Source: Pseudomonas sp. B6002 | Lineage (GTDB): Bacteria > Pseudomonadota > Gammaproteobacteria > Pseudomonadales > Pseudomonadaceae | Reading direction: 5' to 3' | NCBI RefSeq assembly: GCF_013385985.1 | Contig: NZ_JACAOY010000012.1 | Span: 350,064 to 414,063, forward strand | DNA: 64,000 nt | Shown: positions 1 to 6,763 of the stretch, piece by piece | How positions within the stretch are numbered: the first letter of the stretch is position 1 | How the letters are laid out: each line of letters begins with the position of its first letter | Notes under the pieces: model-generated | Databases searched by the model: none | Told to the model about the DNA's origin: nothing | The model's input: the letters and a program-made list of their open reading frames with translations, nothing else | Made by a program: the position numbers and the translations under genes

Positions 1-210
1 CCGCCTGAAGAGGCCAAAGAGATCCCACAAGTGTGCGGCAGCCTGAAAGAAGCCCTGGAAGAGCTGGACAAGGGCCGTGCGTTCCTGACCAAAGGCGGCG
101 TATTCAGCGACGACTTCATCGATGCTTACATCGAGCTGAAAAGCGAAGAAGAAATCAAAGTACGCACCTTCGTGCACCCACTGGAATACGAGCTGTACTA
201 CAGCTGCTAA
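1..210 (+). CDS. glnA: Glutamine synthetase, type I (C-terminal part)
   Basis: Only the last 69 residues are in the window; the frame is open from the first base and ends in TAA. The visible part (ending [11 protein letters not shown]) is the conserved C-terminus of bacterial glutamine synthetase. It includes the helix rich in Glu and Lys and the segment [20 protein letters not shown]. The enzyme makes glutamine from glutamate, ammonia and ATP in the cytoplasm. Type I enzymes are adenylylated at a Tyr that lies upstream of the window. An intrinsic terminator follows 34 bases later, so this is probably the end of its transcript. The ntrBC pair downstream is the usual regulator of this gene. 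Confidence 0.95.
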   Translation, partial: PPEEAKEIPQVCGSLKEALEELDKGRAFLTKGGVFSDDFIDAYIELKSEEEIKVRTFVHPLEYELYYSC

Positions 211-243
211 TCCAGTAGCGCTACTTGACGTAGCGTGACAAGA

Positions 244-272
244 AAGGCCTCCTTCGGGAGGTCTTTTTTTTG
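244..272 (+). terminator. Intrinsic terminator of glnA
   Basis: A hairpin (GGCCTCC, loop TTCG, GGAGGTC) is followed by a run of eight T, 34 bases after the glnA stop. The UUCG-type loop and long U-run are typical of a strong rho-independent terminator. Confidence 0.9.
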
Positions 273-330
273 CCCAGGCTTTTTGAACACTATAAAAGAG
301 GGCTGGCGCCCTCCCATCAGGAGATCACCG

Positions 331-867
331 TTGAAACGTCGACTCTTATTTGCCCTGTTATTCGCGAGCGCCAGTGCCCACGCTGCGCCACCCACGCTCG
401 AACCCCTGCTCAACAGCATCGCCGAACGCCTGCAGATCGCCGAACAGGTCGCCCTGAGCAAATGGGACAGCCACAAGCCCGTGGAGGACAAGACGCGCGA
501 ACAAGAGGTGATCGCCAGCGTTGCCGCCCAAGCGCCGGGCTACAAACTGAGCCCTGCCGCCGCCGAGCAGTTTTTCTCGGCGCAAATCGAAGCCAACAAA
601 CTGGTGCAATACACCCTGCTGTCCGACTGGCAGTTCCAGGGCAAGGCGCCCGACGATCCACGCCCGGACCTGGTGAAGCAGATTCGCCCCCGCCTCGACG
701 AATTGCAGAAGCGCCTGCTCAAGCAACTGGCGGACTTCACCCCGCAACGCACCGACCCACAATGCCCGCAATGGCTCGCCCAGGCCGTCCATGAGCCGCT
801 GAACGAACCGATGCAACAACTGGCGATGATCCGCGCCACCGCCGAGCTGTGCATCCACAAAGGCTAA
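331..867 (+). CDS. aroQ: Periplasmic chorismate mutase (AroQ gamma class)
   Basis: 178 residues if translation starts at TTG 331, which has the Shine-Dalgarno CAGGAG 7 bases upstream. This start gives a clean signal peptide (MKRRLLFALLFASASAHA, cleavage after AHA). Longer in-frame starts would bury the signal peptide and run into the glnA terminator. The mature part begins LEPLLNSIAERLQIAEQVALSKW and has the Arg/Lys/Asp pattern of the all-helical AroQ fold (conserved VEDKTREQEVI helix). The C-terminal Cys pair fits the secreted gamma class. The family converts chorismate to prephenate; why some bacteria export it is unresolved. It lies between glnA and ntrB as a single gene. Confidence 0.85.
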   Translation: MKRRLLFALLFASASAHAAPPTLEPLLNSIAERLQIAEQVALSKWDSHKPVEDKTREQEVIASVAAQAPGYKLSPAAAEQFFSAQIEANKLVQYTLLSDWQFQGKAPDDPRPDLVKQIRPRLDELQKRLLKQLADFTPQRTDPQCPQWLAQAVHEPLNEPMQQLAMIRATAELCIHKG

Positions 868-888
868 AGCCTGCAAACCCCATCAAAA

Positions 889-960
889 TGTGGGAACTGG
901 CTTGCCTGCGATAGCTTCGGCACATTCAAGACCGCTATCGCAGGCAAGCCAGCTCCCACA
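889..960. repeat. REP/BIME-type palindromic repeat
   Basis: An inverted pair of the Pseudomonas REP core: TGTGGGAACTGGCTTGCCTG on the left and its near-perfect reverse complement ending in AGCTCCCACA on the right, with about 25 bases between the arms. It lies just after aroQ. Confidence 0.9.
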
Positions 961-1023
961 CTTACCCAGTCTCGCAGTCAACTCATCGCCAACCTTCACT
1001 TCCTGAACAACCTTCACAAAACC

Positions 1024-1038
1024 GCACTATATTGGTGC
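1024..1038. promoter_or_regulatory. NtrC-binding palindrome upstream of ntrB
   Basis: GCACTATATTGGTGC matches the enterobacterial NtrC site consensus (GCACy-N5-GGTGC) in both half-sites and in spacing. It lies about 200 bases before ntrB. In enteric bacteria a similar site mediates autogenous control of the ntrB promoter. Which promoter it serves here cannot be read directly. Confidence 0.65.
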
Positions 1039-1039
1039 G

Positions 1040-1238
1040 ATAGGCTGCACCCTTCCCATCGACTCAGCCCATTTTGGTTCGAAACTTCCCGAGCGAGCTG
1101 GCAGAACGCCACAGTTTCGCGCCTAAAACCCCCATTTCAGGGGTTTCGCGCTTCTTTTCGGAGCCTTGGTTTGGTTTTTGCATTTTCCTTGTATCAGCGT
1201 GTGCCCGAAGCCCGCGCCTTGCTCCAAAAGAGGTCCTG
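1040..1238 (+). other. ntrB leader with a hairpin
   Basis: This is the non-coding part of the aroQ-ntrB gap. It contains a hairpin at 1126-1146 (AAACCCC, 7-base loop, GGGGTTT) followed by CGCGCTTCTTTTC. The hairpin could be a terminator for incoming transcription or a 5'-UTR structure. A frame open through this segment in line with ntrB lacks a plausible ribosome site and is not taken as coding. Confidence 0.45.
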
Positions 1239-2324
1239 ATGACCATCAGCGATGCACTGCACCGTTTGCTACTCGACAACCTGACCACCGCGACCATCCT
1301 GCTCAATGACGACCTGCGTCTTGAGTACATGAACCCGGCGGCGGAGATGCTCCTGGCCATCAGCGGCCAGCGCAGCCATGGGCAGTTCATCAGCGAATTG
1401 TTCACCGAGTCGGCCGAAGCCCTGAGCTCGTTGCGCCAGGCAGTGGAGCAGGCACACCCCTTTACCAAGCGTGAGGCGATGCTCACGGCGCTCACCGGCC
1501 AGACCCTGACCGTCGACTACGCCGTGACCCCGATCCTGAGCAACGGCGCGACCCTGCTGCTGCTTGAGGTACACCCCCGCGACCGCCTGCTGCGTATCAC
1601 CAAGGAAGAAGCCCAGCTGTCCAAGCAGGAAACCAGCAAGATGCTGGTGCGCGGCCTGGCCCATGAGATCAAGAACCCCCTGGGCGGGATTCGCGGCGCG
1701 GCGCAATTGCTGGCCCGCGAGCTGCCCGACGAGAATCTCAAGGACTACACCAACGTCATCATCGAAGAAGCCGACCGCCTGCGTAACCTGGTGGACCGCA
1801 TGCTCGGCTCCAACAAGTTGCCGTCGCTGGCGATGACCAACGTGCACGAGGTGCTCGAGCGCGTCTGCCAATTGGTCGAGGCCGAAAGCCAGGGCTGCAT
1901 CACCTTGGTGCGCGACTATGACCCGAGCATTCCCGACGTCTTGATCGACCGCGAACAGATGATCCAGGCGGTGCTCAACATCGTGCGCAACGCCATGCAG
2001 GCCATCAGCAGCCAGAACGAGCTGCGCCTGGGCCGCATCAGCCTGCGCACCCGCGCCCTGCGCCAGTTCACCATCGGCCATGTGCGCCATCGCCTGGTGA
2101 CCAAGGTCGAGATCATCGACAACGGCCCGGGCATTCCTGCGGAACTTCAGGAAACCATCTTCTTTCCCATGGTCAGCGGCCGCCCGGATGGCACCGGGCT
2201 GGGCCTGGCCATTACCCAGAACATCATCAGCCAGCACCAGGGTCTGATCGAATGTGAGAGCCATCCTGGCCACACCACTTTCTCGATCTTTCTGCCTCTG
2301 GAACAAGGAGCCCCATCGACATGA
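1239..2324 (+). CDS. ntrB: Nitrogen regulation sensor kinase NtrB (NRII)
   Basis: 361 residues from ATG 1239, preceded by AAAGAGG at a good distance. This is the normal family length. It has an N-terminal PAS domain (about residues 8-115), then the H-box GLAHEIKNPLGG with the phospho-accepting His at about 142, the N-box NIVRNAMQA, the G1 box DNGPGIP and the G2 box GTGLGLAI. It is a soluble cytoplasmic kinase/phosphatase that phosphorylates NtrC when nitrogen is short and dephosphorylates it when PII is unmodified. The stop overlaps the ntrC start by 4 bases (ATGAG), so the two genes are translationally coupled. Confidence 0.96.
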   Translation: MTISDALHRLLLDNLTTATILLNDDLRLEYMNPAAEMLLAISGQRSHGQFISELFTESAEALSSLRQAVEQAHPFTKREAMLTALTGQTLTVDYAVTPILSNGATLLLLEVHPRDRLLRITKEEAQLSKQETSKMLVRGLAHEIKNPLGGIRGAAQLLARELPDENLKDYTNVIIEEADRLRNLVDRMLGSNKLPSLAMTNVHEVLERVCQLVEAESQGCITLVRDYDPSIPDVLIDREQMIQAVLNIVRNAMQAISSQNELRLGRISLRTRALRQFTIGHVRHRLVTKVEIIDNGPGIPAELQETIFFPMVSGRPDGTGLGLAITQNIISQHQGLIECESHPGHTTFSIFLPLEQGAPST

Positions 2325-3757
2325 GCCGTAGTGAAACTGTCTGGATCGTCGATGACGACCGTTCTATCCGCTGGGTCCTCGAGAAAGCCTTGCAACAGGA
2401 AGGCATGACCACCCAGAGCTTCGACAGCGCCGATGGGGTGATGAGCCGCCTGGCCCGTCAGCAGCCGGATGTGATCATCTCGGATATCCGCATGCCCGGC
2501 GCCAGTGGCCTGGACTTGCTGGCCCGCATTCGCGAGCAGCACCCGCGCCTGCCGGTGATCATCATGACCGCGCACTCGGACCTGGACAGCGCTGTCGCTT
2601 CCTACCAGGGCGGCGCCTTTGAATACCTGCCCAAGCCGTTCGACGTGGACGAGGCGGTGGCGCTGGTCAAGCGCGCCAACCAGCACGCCCAGGAACAGCA
2701 GAGCCAGGAAGCTCCACCCACCCTGACCCGCACCCCGGAAATCATCGGTGAAGCGCCGGCGATGCAGGAAGTGTTTCGCGCCATTGGGCGTTTGAGCCAC
2801 TCCAACATCACCGTGCTGATCAACGGCGAGTCGGGCACCGGTAAAGAACTGGTGGCCCACGCCCTGCACCGCCACAGCCCACGGGCGGCCTCGCCGTTCA
2901 TCGCGCTGAACATGGCGGCCATTCCCAAGGACTTGATGGAATCCGAGCTGTTCGGCCATGAAAAAGGCGCCTTCACCGGCGCGGCCAACCTGCGTCGCGG
3001 CCGTTTTGAACAGGCCGATGGCGGCACCTTGTTCCTCGACGAAATCGGTGACATGCCTGCCGACACCCAGACGCGCCTGCTGCGTGTACTGGCCGACGGC
3101 GAGTTCTATCGCGTGGGCGGGCACACGCCAGTCAAGGTGGACGTGCGCATCATCGCCGCGACCCACCAGAACCTGGAAACCCTGGTGCACGCCGGCAAGT
3201 TCCGTGAGGACTTGTTCCACCGCCTCAACGTGATCCGCATCCATATTCCGCGCATGTCGGACCGTCGCGAAGACATCCCGACCCTCGCCCGCCACTTCCT
3301 CAGCCGCGCCGCCCAGGAGCTGGCCGTGGAGCCGAAGCTGCTGAAAAGCGAGACCGAGGAGTACCTGAAGAACCTGCCATGGCCGGGCAACGTGCGCCAG
3401 CTGGAGAACACTTGCCGCTGGATCACGGTGATGGCGTCCGGACGCGAAGTGCACATCAGTGACCTGCCGCCCGAGCTGTTGAGCCTGCCGCAGGATTCGG
3501 CACCGGTGACCAACTGGGAGCAGGCCCTGCGCCAATGGGCCGACCAGGCCCTGGCACGCGGCCAGTCGAACCTGCTGGACAGCGCCGTACCGGCGTTCGA
3601 GCGGATCATGATCGAAACCGCGCTCAAGCACACCGCAGGTCGCCGCCGCGACGCCGCCGTACTGCTGGGCTGGGGCCGCAACACCTTGACGCGCAAGATC
3701 AAGGAATTGGGGATGAAGGTTGATGGTGGGGATGATGACGAGGGCGATGAAGCCTGA
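2321..3757 (+). CDS. ntrC: Nitrogen regulator NtrC (sigma-54 activator)
   Basis: 478 residues. The receiver domain (1-120) has acidic residues at D11/D12, the phospho-site D55 in ISDIRMPG, and the conserved Lys in YLPKPFD. The AAA+ domain has Walker A GESGTGKE and the sigma-54 contact loop GAFTGA. It also carries the Walker B segment GGTLFLDEIGDMP and the arginine-finger region. A Fis-type helix-turn-helix closes the protein (RRRDAAVLLGWGRNTLTRKI). When phosphorylated it forms oligomers and activates sigma-54 RNA polymerase at nitrogen genes, including glnA. Here it probably also activates the sigma-54 promoter 300 bases downstream. The last residues are an acidic tail (GGDDDEGDEA). Confidence 0.97.
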   Translation: MSRSETVWIVDDDRSIRWVLEKALQQEGMTTQSFDSADGVMSRLARQQPDVIISDIRMPGASGLDLLARIREQHPRLPVIIMTAHSDLDSAVASYQGGAFEYLPKPFDVDEAVALVKRANQHAQEQQSQEAPPTLTRTPEIIGEAPAMQEVFRAIGRLSHSNITVLINGESGTGKELVAHALHRHSPRAASPFIALNMAAIPKDLMESELFGHEKGAFTGAANLRRGRFEQADGGTLFLDEIGDMPADTQTRLLRVLADGEFYRVGGHTPVKVDVRIIAATHQNLETLVHAGKFREDLFHRLNVIRIHIPRMSDRREDIPTLARHFLSRAAQELAVEPKLLKSETEEYLKNLPWPGNVRQLENTCRWITVMASGREVHISDLPPELLSLPQDSAPVTNWEQALRQWADQALARGQSNLLDSAVPAFERIMIETALKHTAGRRRDAAVLLGWGRNTLTRKIKELGMKVDGGDDDEGDEA

Positions 3758-3786
3758 ACTCCATTTCTGAATCGCTGAAAATCTAA

Positions 3787-3877
3787 TGTGGGAGCCGGGC
3801 TTGCCCGCGATGGCGGTGTGTCAGTCACCGAATATGTCGACTGAAATACCGCCATCGCAGGCAAGCCAGCTCCCACA
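3787..3877. repeat. REP/BIME-type palindromic repeat
   Basis: TGTGGGAGCCGGGCTTGCCC on the left and an inverted copy ending in AGCTCCCACA on the right, with a central CGATGGCGGT/ACCGCCATCG pairing. It separates ntrC from the NrsZ region. Confidence 0.9.
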
Positions 3878-3903
3878 GTTGTTTTGTGTTGGACCGAATA
3901 CCG

Positions 3904-3922
3904 TGCACCGCTTCAATGCACC
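3904..3922. promoter_or_regulatory. Possible NtrC half-sites upstream of the nrsZ promoter
   Basis: Two direct copies of TGCACC (3904-3909 and 3917-3922), 13 bases apart. Each matches one arm of the NtrC site but they are not in the palindromic arrangement. They lie about 150 bases upstream of a sigma-54 promoter, a normal enhancer distance. Tentative. Confidence 0.3.
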
Positions 3923-3998
3923 ATGAACTAGCATCGGGCACGGATCCAATGCCTGAAACTTCAGCCTTGCTGAAAAGAATCCAAAGACCAAAAACACC

Positions 3999-4024
3999 AA
4001 AGCCCCGTATTCCGGGGCTTTGCG
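3999..4024 (+). terminator. Likely ntrC terminator hairpin
   Basis: AAAGCCCCG-TATTC-CGGGGCTTT is a perfect stem, but only short T stretches follow. It lies between ntrC and the sigma-54 promoter, so it probably separates the two transcripts. Confidence 0.6.
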
Positions 4025-4061
4025 CTTTCTGGAGAAATTTTTTGGTACAACCTGGCCACTC

Positions 4062-4077
4062 TGGCACGCGCCCTGCA
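4062..4077 (+). promoter_or_regulatory. Sigma-54 promoter of nrsZ
   Basis: TGGCACGCGCCCTGCA has the -24 GG and -12 GC exactly 12 bases apart and matches TGGCACG-N4-TTGCA at all but one core base. The expected start of transcription is near 4088. With NtrC encoded immediately upstream, nitrogen control is the natural reading. Confidence 0.8.
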
Positions 4078-4087
4078 ATAACCCTTG

Positions 4088-4390
4088 TACAACCCAGTTT
4101 CGGGGACCTTGGTACAGGCAGGCCGAGAATCCCCTCTTTACACCCGGGGTGCTTGATGCGAACCGCGTCGCGCTCCACACCGCTTTGGGGAACCTCGGTA
4201 CAGGCAGGCCGGGGATTCCCTCTTTAACACCGAAGCCTTGAAGGCTTCACCCCGTTTTGGGAGCCCTGGTACAGGCAGGCCGGGAACTCCCTTCTTTACA
4301 CCCGGGGCTTATGTGGCACAGCGCCCATAGCCCCAGCCCGTTTCGGGGACCTTGGTACAGGCAGGCCGGGGATTCCCTCTTTTATTGCTC
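4088..4390 (+). ncRNA. nrsZ: Nitrogen-regulated small RNA NrsZ
   Basis: The segment follows a sigma-54 promoter directly downstream of ntrC, ahead of the small membrane protein gene that flanks nrsZ in P. aeruginosa. It has no credible coding frame. It is built from four imperfect copies of a unit with a CCCGTTTCGGG-type mini-hairpin followed by CCTTGGTACAGGCAGGCC and a GATTCCCTCTTTA tail. NrsZ of P. aeruginosa is known as an NtrC/sigma-54-dependent RNA that is processed into short pieces and stimulates swarming and rhamnolipid synthesis. Identity is inferred from position, promoter and repeat structure. The 3' end is not sharply defined: no strong hairpin plus U-run is visible, and TTTTATT at 4379-4385 is my guess. 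Confidence 0.75.
4091..4388 (+). repeat. Four imperfect direct repeats inside nrsZ
   Basis: The core GGTACAGGCAGGCC occurs at 4111-4124, 4197-4210, 4268-4281 and 4354-4367, that is at spacings of 86, 71 and 86 bases. Each core is preceded by a CCC/GGG mini-hairpin and followed by a pyrimidine-rich tail. A degenerate relative (GGTACAACCTGGCC) at 4044-4057 lies just upstream of the promoter. Confidence 0.85.
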
Positions 4391-4822
4391 CTGGAGATGG
4401 ATCTCCAGCCGCCAGCGGCCATCGACCTTCTCCCCCCTCCACTCTCCACGCAACGGCCGGGCCGCCACCAGGTTCAGCAGCAGGCCGCCATCGGTCTTGC
4501 GCACGCGCCAGTTCACATCCTTGTCATTGACCTTGAGTTGCCCGCTGGCCGCCTTGCCCTGGGCGTCGAACAGCAAGGCCACGGTGCCGTCGATATGCTC
4601 GCCGTGCAGCTTGGGTTCGCTGTTGAACCACACCACCACGCCATCCGCCGCTGTCTCGACCTGCTGCAGTTCGACGGGGTCGGGCGTGGTCAGGCGGCCG
4701 ATCATCAAGCCGATCATCAGCCCCACAATCGCCAAAGAGCCCATCACCCGCGGCAATAGCTTCGGTCTTGGATCGTCTTCAGGGGTAGAATGCAGCGCAT
4801 CTTTACCTTCGGAGCCGTGCAT
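4382..4822 (-). CDS. Conserved small membrane-anchored protein
   Basis: 146 residues from the ATG at 4822; a shorter start at the Met before GSLAIVGLM cannot be excluded. One hydrophobic segment (about residues 27-43, MGSLAIVGLMIGLMIGR) anchors a C-terminal domain of about 100 residues that has no motif I recognise. The domain has alternating hydrophobic strands (VVVWFNSE, TVALLFDAQGKAASGQLKV, RGEWRGEKVDGRWRLEIHL) and looks like a beta-rich extracytoplasmic fold. The start codon overlaps the divergent trmL start, so the two genes share a promoter region. A gene in this place is conserved among pseudomonads as a hypothetical protein. Confidence 0.7.
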   Translation of the reverse strand: MHGSEGKDALHSTPEDDPRPKLLPRVMGSLAIVGLMIGLMIGRLTTPDPVELQQVETAADGVVVWFNSEPKLHGEHIDGTVALLFDAQGKAASGQLKVNDKDVNWRVRKTDGGLLLNLVAARPLRGEWRGEKVDGRWRLEIHLQEQ

Positions 4823-5276
4823 GTTTCACGTCATCCTTTTTCAACCAGAAATTCCGCCGAACACCGGCAACGTTATCAGGCTGTGCGCCAACAGTGGCTG
4901 CCACCTGCATTTGATCGAGCCCCTGGGCTTCGACATGGACGACAAGCGCCTGCGCCGCGCCGGGCTGGACTACCACGAGTACGCCACCCTCCAGCGCCAT
5001 GCCGACCTGGCCAGTTGCCTGGAAAGCCTGGGGCAGCCACGGCTGTTCGCGTTCACCACCAAGGGCTCGCAGCCGTTCCATGATGTCAGCTTTGCCGAAG
5101 GCGACGCCTTCCTCTTCGGGCCTGAAAGCCGTGGCCTGCCGGCCGAGGTACTGGACGCCCTGCCCGACGGCCATCGCCTGCGCTTGCCGATGCGCGAGGG
5201 CTGCCGCAGCCTGAACCTGTCCAACACCGTGGCGGTTGCCGTCTACGAGGGCTGGCGCCAACTGGGCTTCAAATAA
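4821..5276 (+). CDS. trmL: tRNA (cytidine/uridine-34 2'-O)-methyltransferase
   Basis: 151 residues, the normal length for TrmL, a SPOUT-class enzyme working as a dimer. It methylates the ribose of the wobble base in tRNA-Leu isoacceptors, using S-adenosylmethionine. The family signatures are all present: NTGNVIRLCAN near the N-terminus, FGPESRGLP in the middle and LNLSNTVAVAVYE at the C-terminus, which form the trefoil knot. The start ATG 4821 is favoured because MFHVILFQPEIPPNTGN is the usual N-terminus. In-frame extensions upstream run through nrsZ and have no coding sense. Confidence 0.95.
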   Translation: MFHVILFQPEIPPNTGNVIRLCANSGCHLHLIEPLGFDMDDKRLRRAGLDYHEYATLQRHADLASCLESLGQPRLFAFTTKGSQPFHDVSFAEGDAFLFGPESRGLPAEVLDALPDGHRLRLPMREGCRSLNLSNTVAVAVYEGWRQLGFK

Positions 5277-5290
5277 CACACATCACCCTT

Positions 5291-5374
5291 TGTAGGAGCC
5301 GGCTTGCCGGCGATGGCGACCTTGAATAGTGCATCGATTTCAAGGGCCTCATCGCCGGCAAGCCGGCTCCTACA
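5291..5374. repeat. REP/BIME-type palindromic repeat
   Basis: TGTAGGAGCCGGCTTGCCGG and an inverted copy ending in CCGGCTCCTACA. This is the TAGGAGCC variant of the repeat, lying between the convergent trmL and secB. Confidence 0.9.
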
Positions 5375-5380
5375 GGGCAT

Positions 5381-5411
5381 AAAAAAAGCGCCGGTTATGG
5401 CGCTTTTTTAC
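5381..5411. terminator. Bidirectional terminator between trmL and secB
   Basis: AAAAAAAGCGCC, loop GGTTAT, GGCGCTTTTTTA. A-run and T-run flank the same stem, so it can stop transcription from both sides. Confidence 0.9.
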
Positions 5412-5420
5412 ATCGTCGGC

Positions 5421-5900
5421 TTACTGAACCGTCGACGAACCTTCCTGTTGCATGCGCTGCAGCTCTTGAGCGTACAGGGCATCGAAGTTCACCGGAGCCA
5501 GCATCAGCGCAGGGAACGAGCCGCGGGTGACCAGGCTGTCCAAGGTCTCACGGGCATACGGGAACAGGATGTTCGGGCAGAACGCGCCCAGGGTGTGGCT
5601 CATGGACGCTTCGTCCAGGCCCTGGATCAGGAAGATACCGGCCTGTTGCACTTCAGCGATGAAGGCCACTTCTTCGCCGTTCTTGACGGTCACCGACAGG
5701 GTCAGCACGACTTCATGGAAGTCACCTTCAAGGGCTTTCTGACGGGTGTTCAGGTCCAGCGCAACGCTTGGGGTCCATTCCTGACGGAAGATCGCCGGGC
5801 TTTTCGGCGCTTCGAACGACAGGTCACGCACGTAGATCCGCTGCAGCGAAAACTGTGGGCCTTGAGCTTCTGCTGCTTCGGTGTTCTGTTGGTCAGTCAT
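5421..5900 (-). CDS. secB: Protein-export chaperone SecB
   Basis: 159 residues, typical for SecB. The conserved [19 protein letters not shown] segment near residues 17-35 and the DPVDFDALY-like C-terminal region (here APVNFDALY) are present. SecB is a cytosolic tetramer that keeps preproteins unfolded and hands them to SecA. It is the last gene of a leftward rhodanese-grxC-secB set, the arrangement usual in gammaproteobacteria. The 42-base gap to grxC carries a purine-rich ribosome site. A terminator follows the stop by 10 bases. Confidence 0.97.
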   Translation of the reverse strand: MTDQQNTEAAEAQGPQFSLQRIYVRDLSFEAPKSPAIFRQEWTPSVALDLNTRQKALEGDFHEVVLTLSVTVKNGEEVAFIAEVQQAGIFLIQGLDEASMSHTLGAFCPNILFPYARETLDSLVTRGSFPALMLAPVNFDALYAQELQRMQQEGSSTVQ

Positions 5901-5942
5901 CGCAGATCCTTCTTGATCTTGGGGTCTTTTAGGGTTTAGGAG

Positions 5943-6197
5943 TCAGACGAGCAGCAGCGCATCGAGTTTACCGGCGCGCTCCAGGGCGAACAGGTCGTCG
6001 CAACCACCGATGTGCCTGGCGCCAATCCAGATCTGCGGCACGGACGTGCGCCCCGCCTTCTGGGCCATTTCGGCACGCACCTGGGGTTTGCCGTCGACCT
6101 TGATCTCTTCGAAGGCAACGCCCTTTTTCTCAAGCAAAGCCTTGGCCCGCATGCAGTAAGGGCACCAATCGCTGGAATACACGACAACCTGGCTCAT
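5943..6197 (-). CDS. grxC: Glutaredoxin 3
   Basis: 84 residues, a single glutaredoxin domain. It has the dithiol site CPYC (residues 12-15, SSDWCPYCMRAK), the cis-Pro loop TSVPQIWI and the glutathione-binding GGCDDL. It is a cytosolic thiol-disulfide oxidoreductase that uses glutathione. Only one base separates it from the upstream rhodanese-like gene, so the two are co-transcribed and probably coupled. Confidence 0.97.
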   Translation of the reverse strand: MSQVVVYSSDWCPYCMRAKALLEKKGVAFEEIKVDGKPQVRAEMAQKAGRTSVPQIWIGARHIGGCDDLFALERAGKLDALLLV

Positions 6198-6198
6198 A

Positions 6199-6612
6199 TC
6201 ACTTCACCAGCGGCAGGTTATCGGCGCGCCAGCTGCTGATACCACCAGACAGTTTGGCGGCGGTGAAACCGGTCTTGAGCATTTCGCGGGCGTGGGTGCC
6301 GGCGTGCTGGCCTTGGGCATCGACCAGGATGATGGTCTTGGCCTTGTGCTTTTCAAGCTCGGCCAGGCGCGCGATCAGCTTGTCCTGTGGAATGTTCAGG
6401 GCACCGACGATATGGCCGGTGGCGAATTCCTTGGCCGGACGGATATCCACGACAACGGCCTCATCCTTGTTGACCAGCGCGGTCAGCTCCGCCGTGCTCA
6501 GGCTGCGGCCACCGCGGCTCAATTCATGAGCGATCAGCAGCGCCAGCAGGATGACGAAGGCACCCACGAGCAGGTAGTGGGCAGTGGCAAATGCAATCAG
6601 GTGATCAACCAT
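6199..6612 (-). CDS. Membrane-anchored rhodanese-like protein without the catalytic Cys
   Basis: 137 residues from ATG 6612; the TTG one codon upstream is less likely. An N-terminal membrane helix (LLVGAFVILLALLIAHEL) is followed by a rhodanese domain (VVDIRPAKEFATGHIVGALNIP, then GGISSWRADNLPL). Where active rhodaneses carry Cys after the central strand (VYCxxGxRS), this protein reads ILVDAQGQHAGTHA, with Asp at that place. It is therefore unlikely to transfer sulfur. Related YibN proteins sit in the same secB-grxC context. Its role may be in binding rather than catalysis. No clear Shine-Dalgarno is visible. Confidence 0.85.
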   Translation of the reverse strand: MVDHLIAFATAHYLLVGAFVILLALLIAHELSRGGRSLSTAELTALVNKDEAVVVDIRPAKEFATGHIVGALNIPQDKLIARLAELEKHKAKTIILVDAQGQHAGTHAREMLKTGFTAAKLSGGISSWRADNLPLVK

Positions 6613-6644
6613 CAAGGAGGTTCCAGGGCGTTAAAATGGCGGTA

Positions 6645-6672
6645 AGTATACACAGCCGTCAGGGGGGGCCAA
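6645..6672 (-). promoter_or_regulatory. Sigma-70 promoter for rhodanese-grxC-secB
   Basis: On the minus strand, -35 TTGGCC and -10 TATACT with a 16-base spacer, ending about 33 bases before the rhodanese-like gene. Confidence 0.5.
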
Positions 6673-6763
6673 CCCCCGTAAAGCGGTGACGTCGTCGGAA
6701 CTTCGCTTTAAACTGCCACTCCCTTTTCAATTGTCTTCCTTTATTACCGCCGCGAGAGGATCT

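Noticed and set aside
3886-4241. Small open frames in the ntrC-nrsZ gap
   Set aside because: They run through the terminator, promoter and RNA repeats and have no ribosome site.
4091-4388. The nrsZ repeats as a CRISPR array
   Set aside because: Only four diverged units with related spacers, no cas genes, and a sigma-54 promoter; the repeat structure fits a processed sRNA.
4257-4820. An in-frame N-terminal extension of trmL through the nrsZ repeats
   Set aside because: The extension translates repeated RNA sequence, is not conserved in TrmL and lacks a ribosome site. The normal start is ATG 4821.
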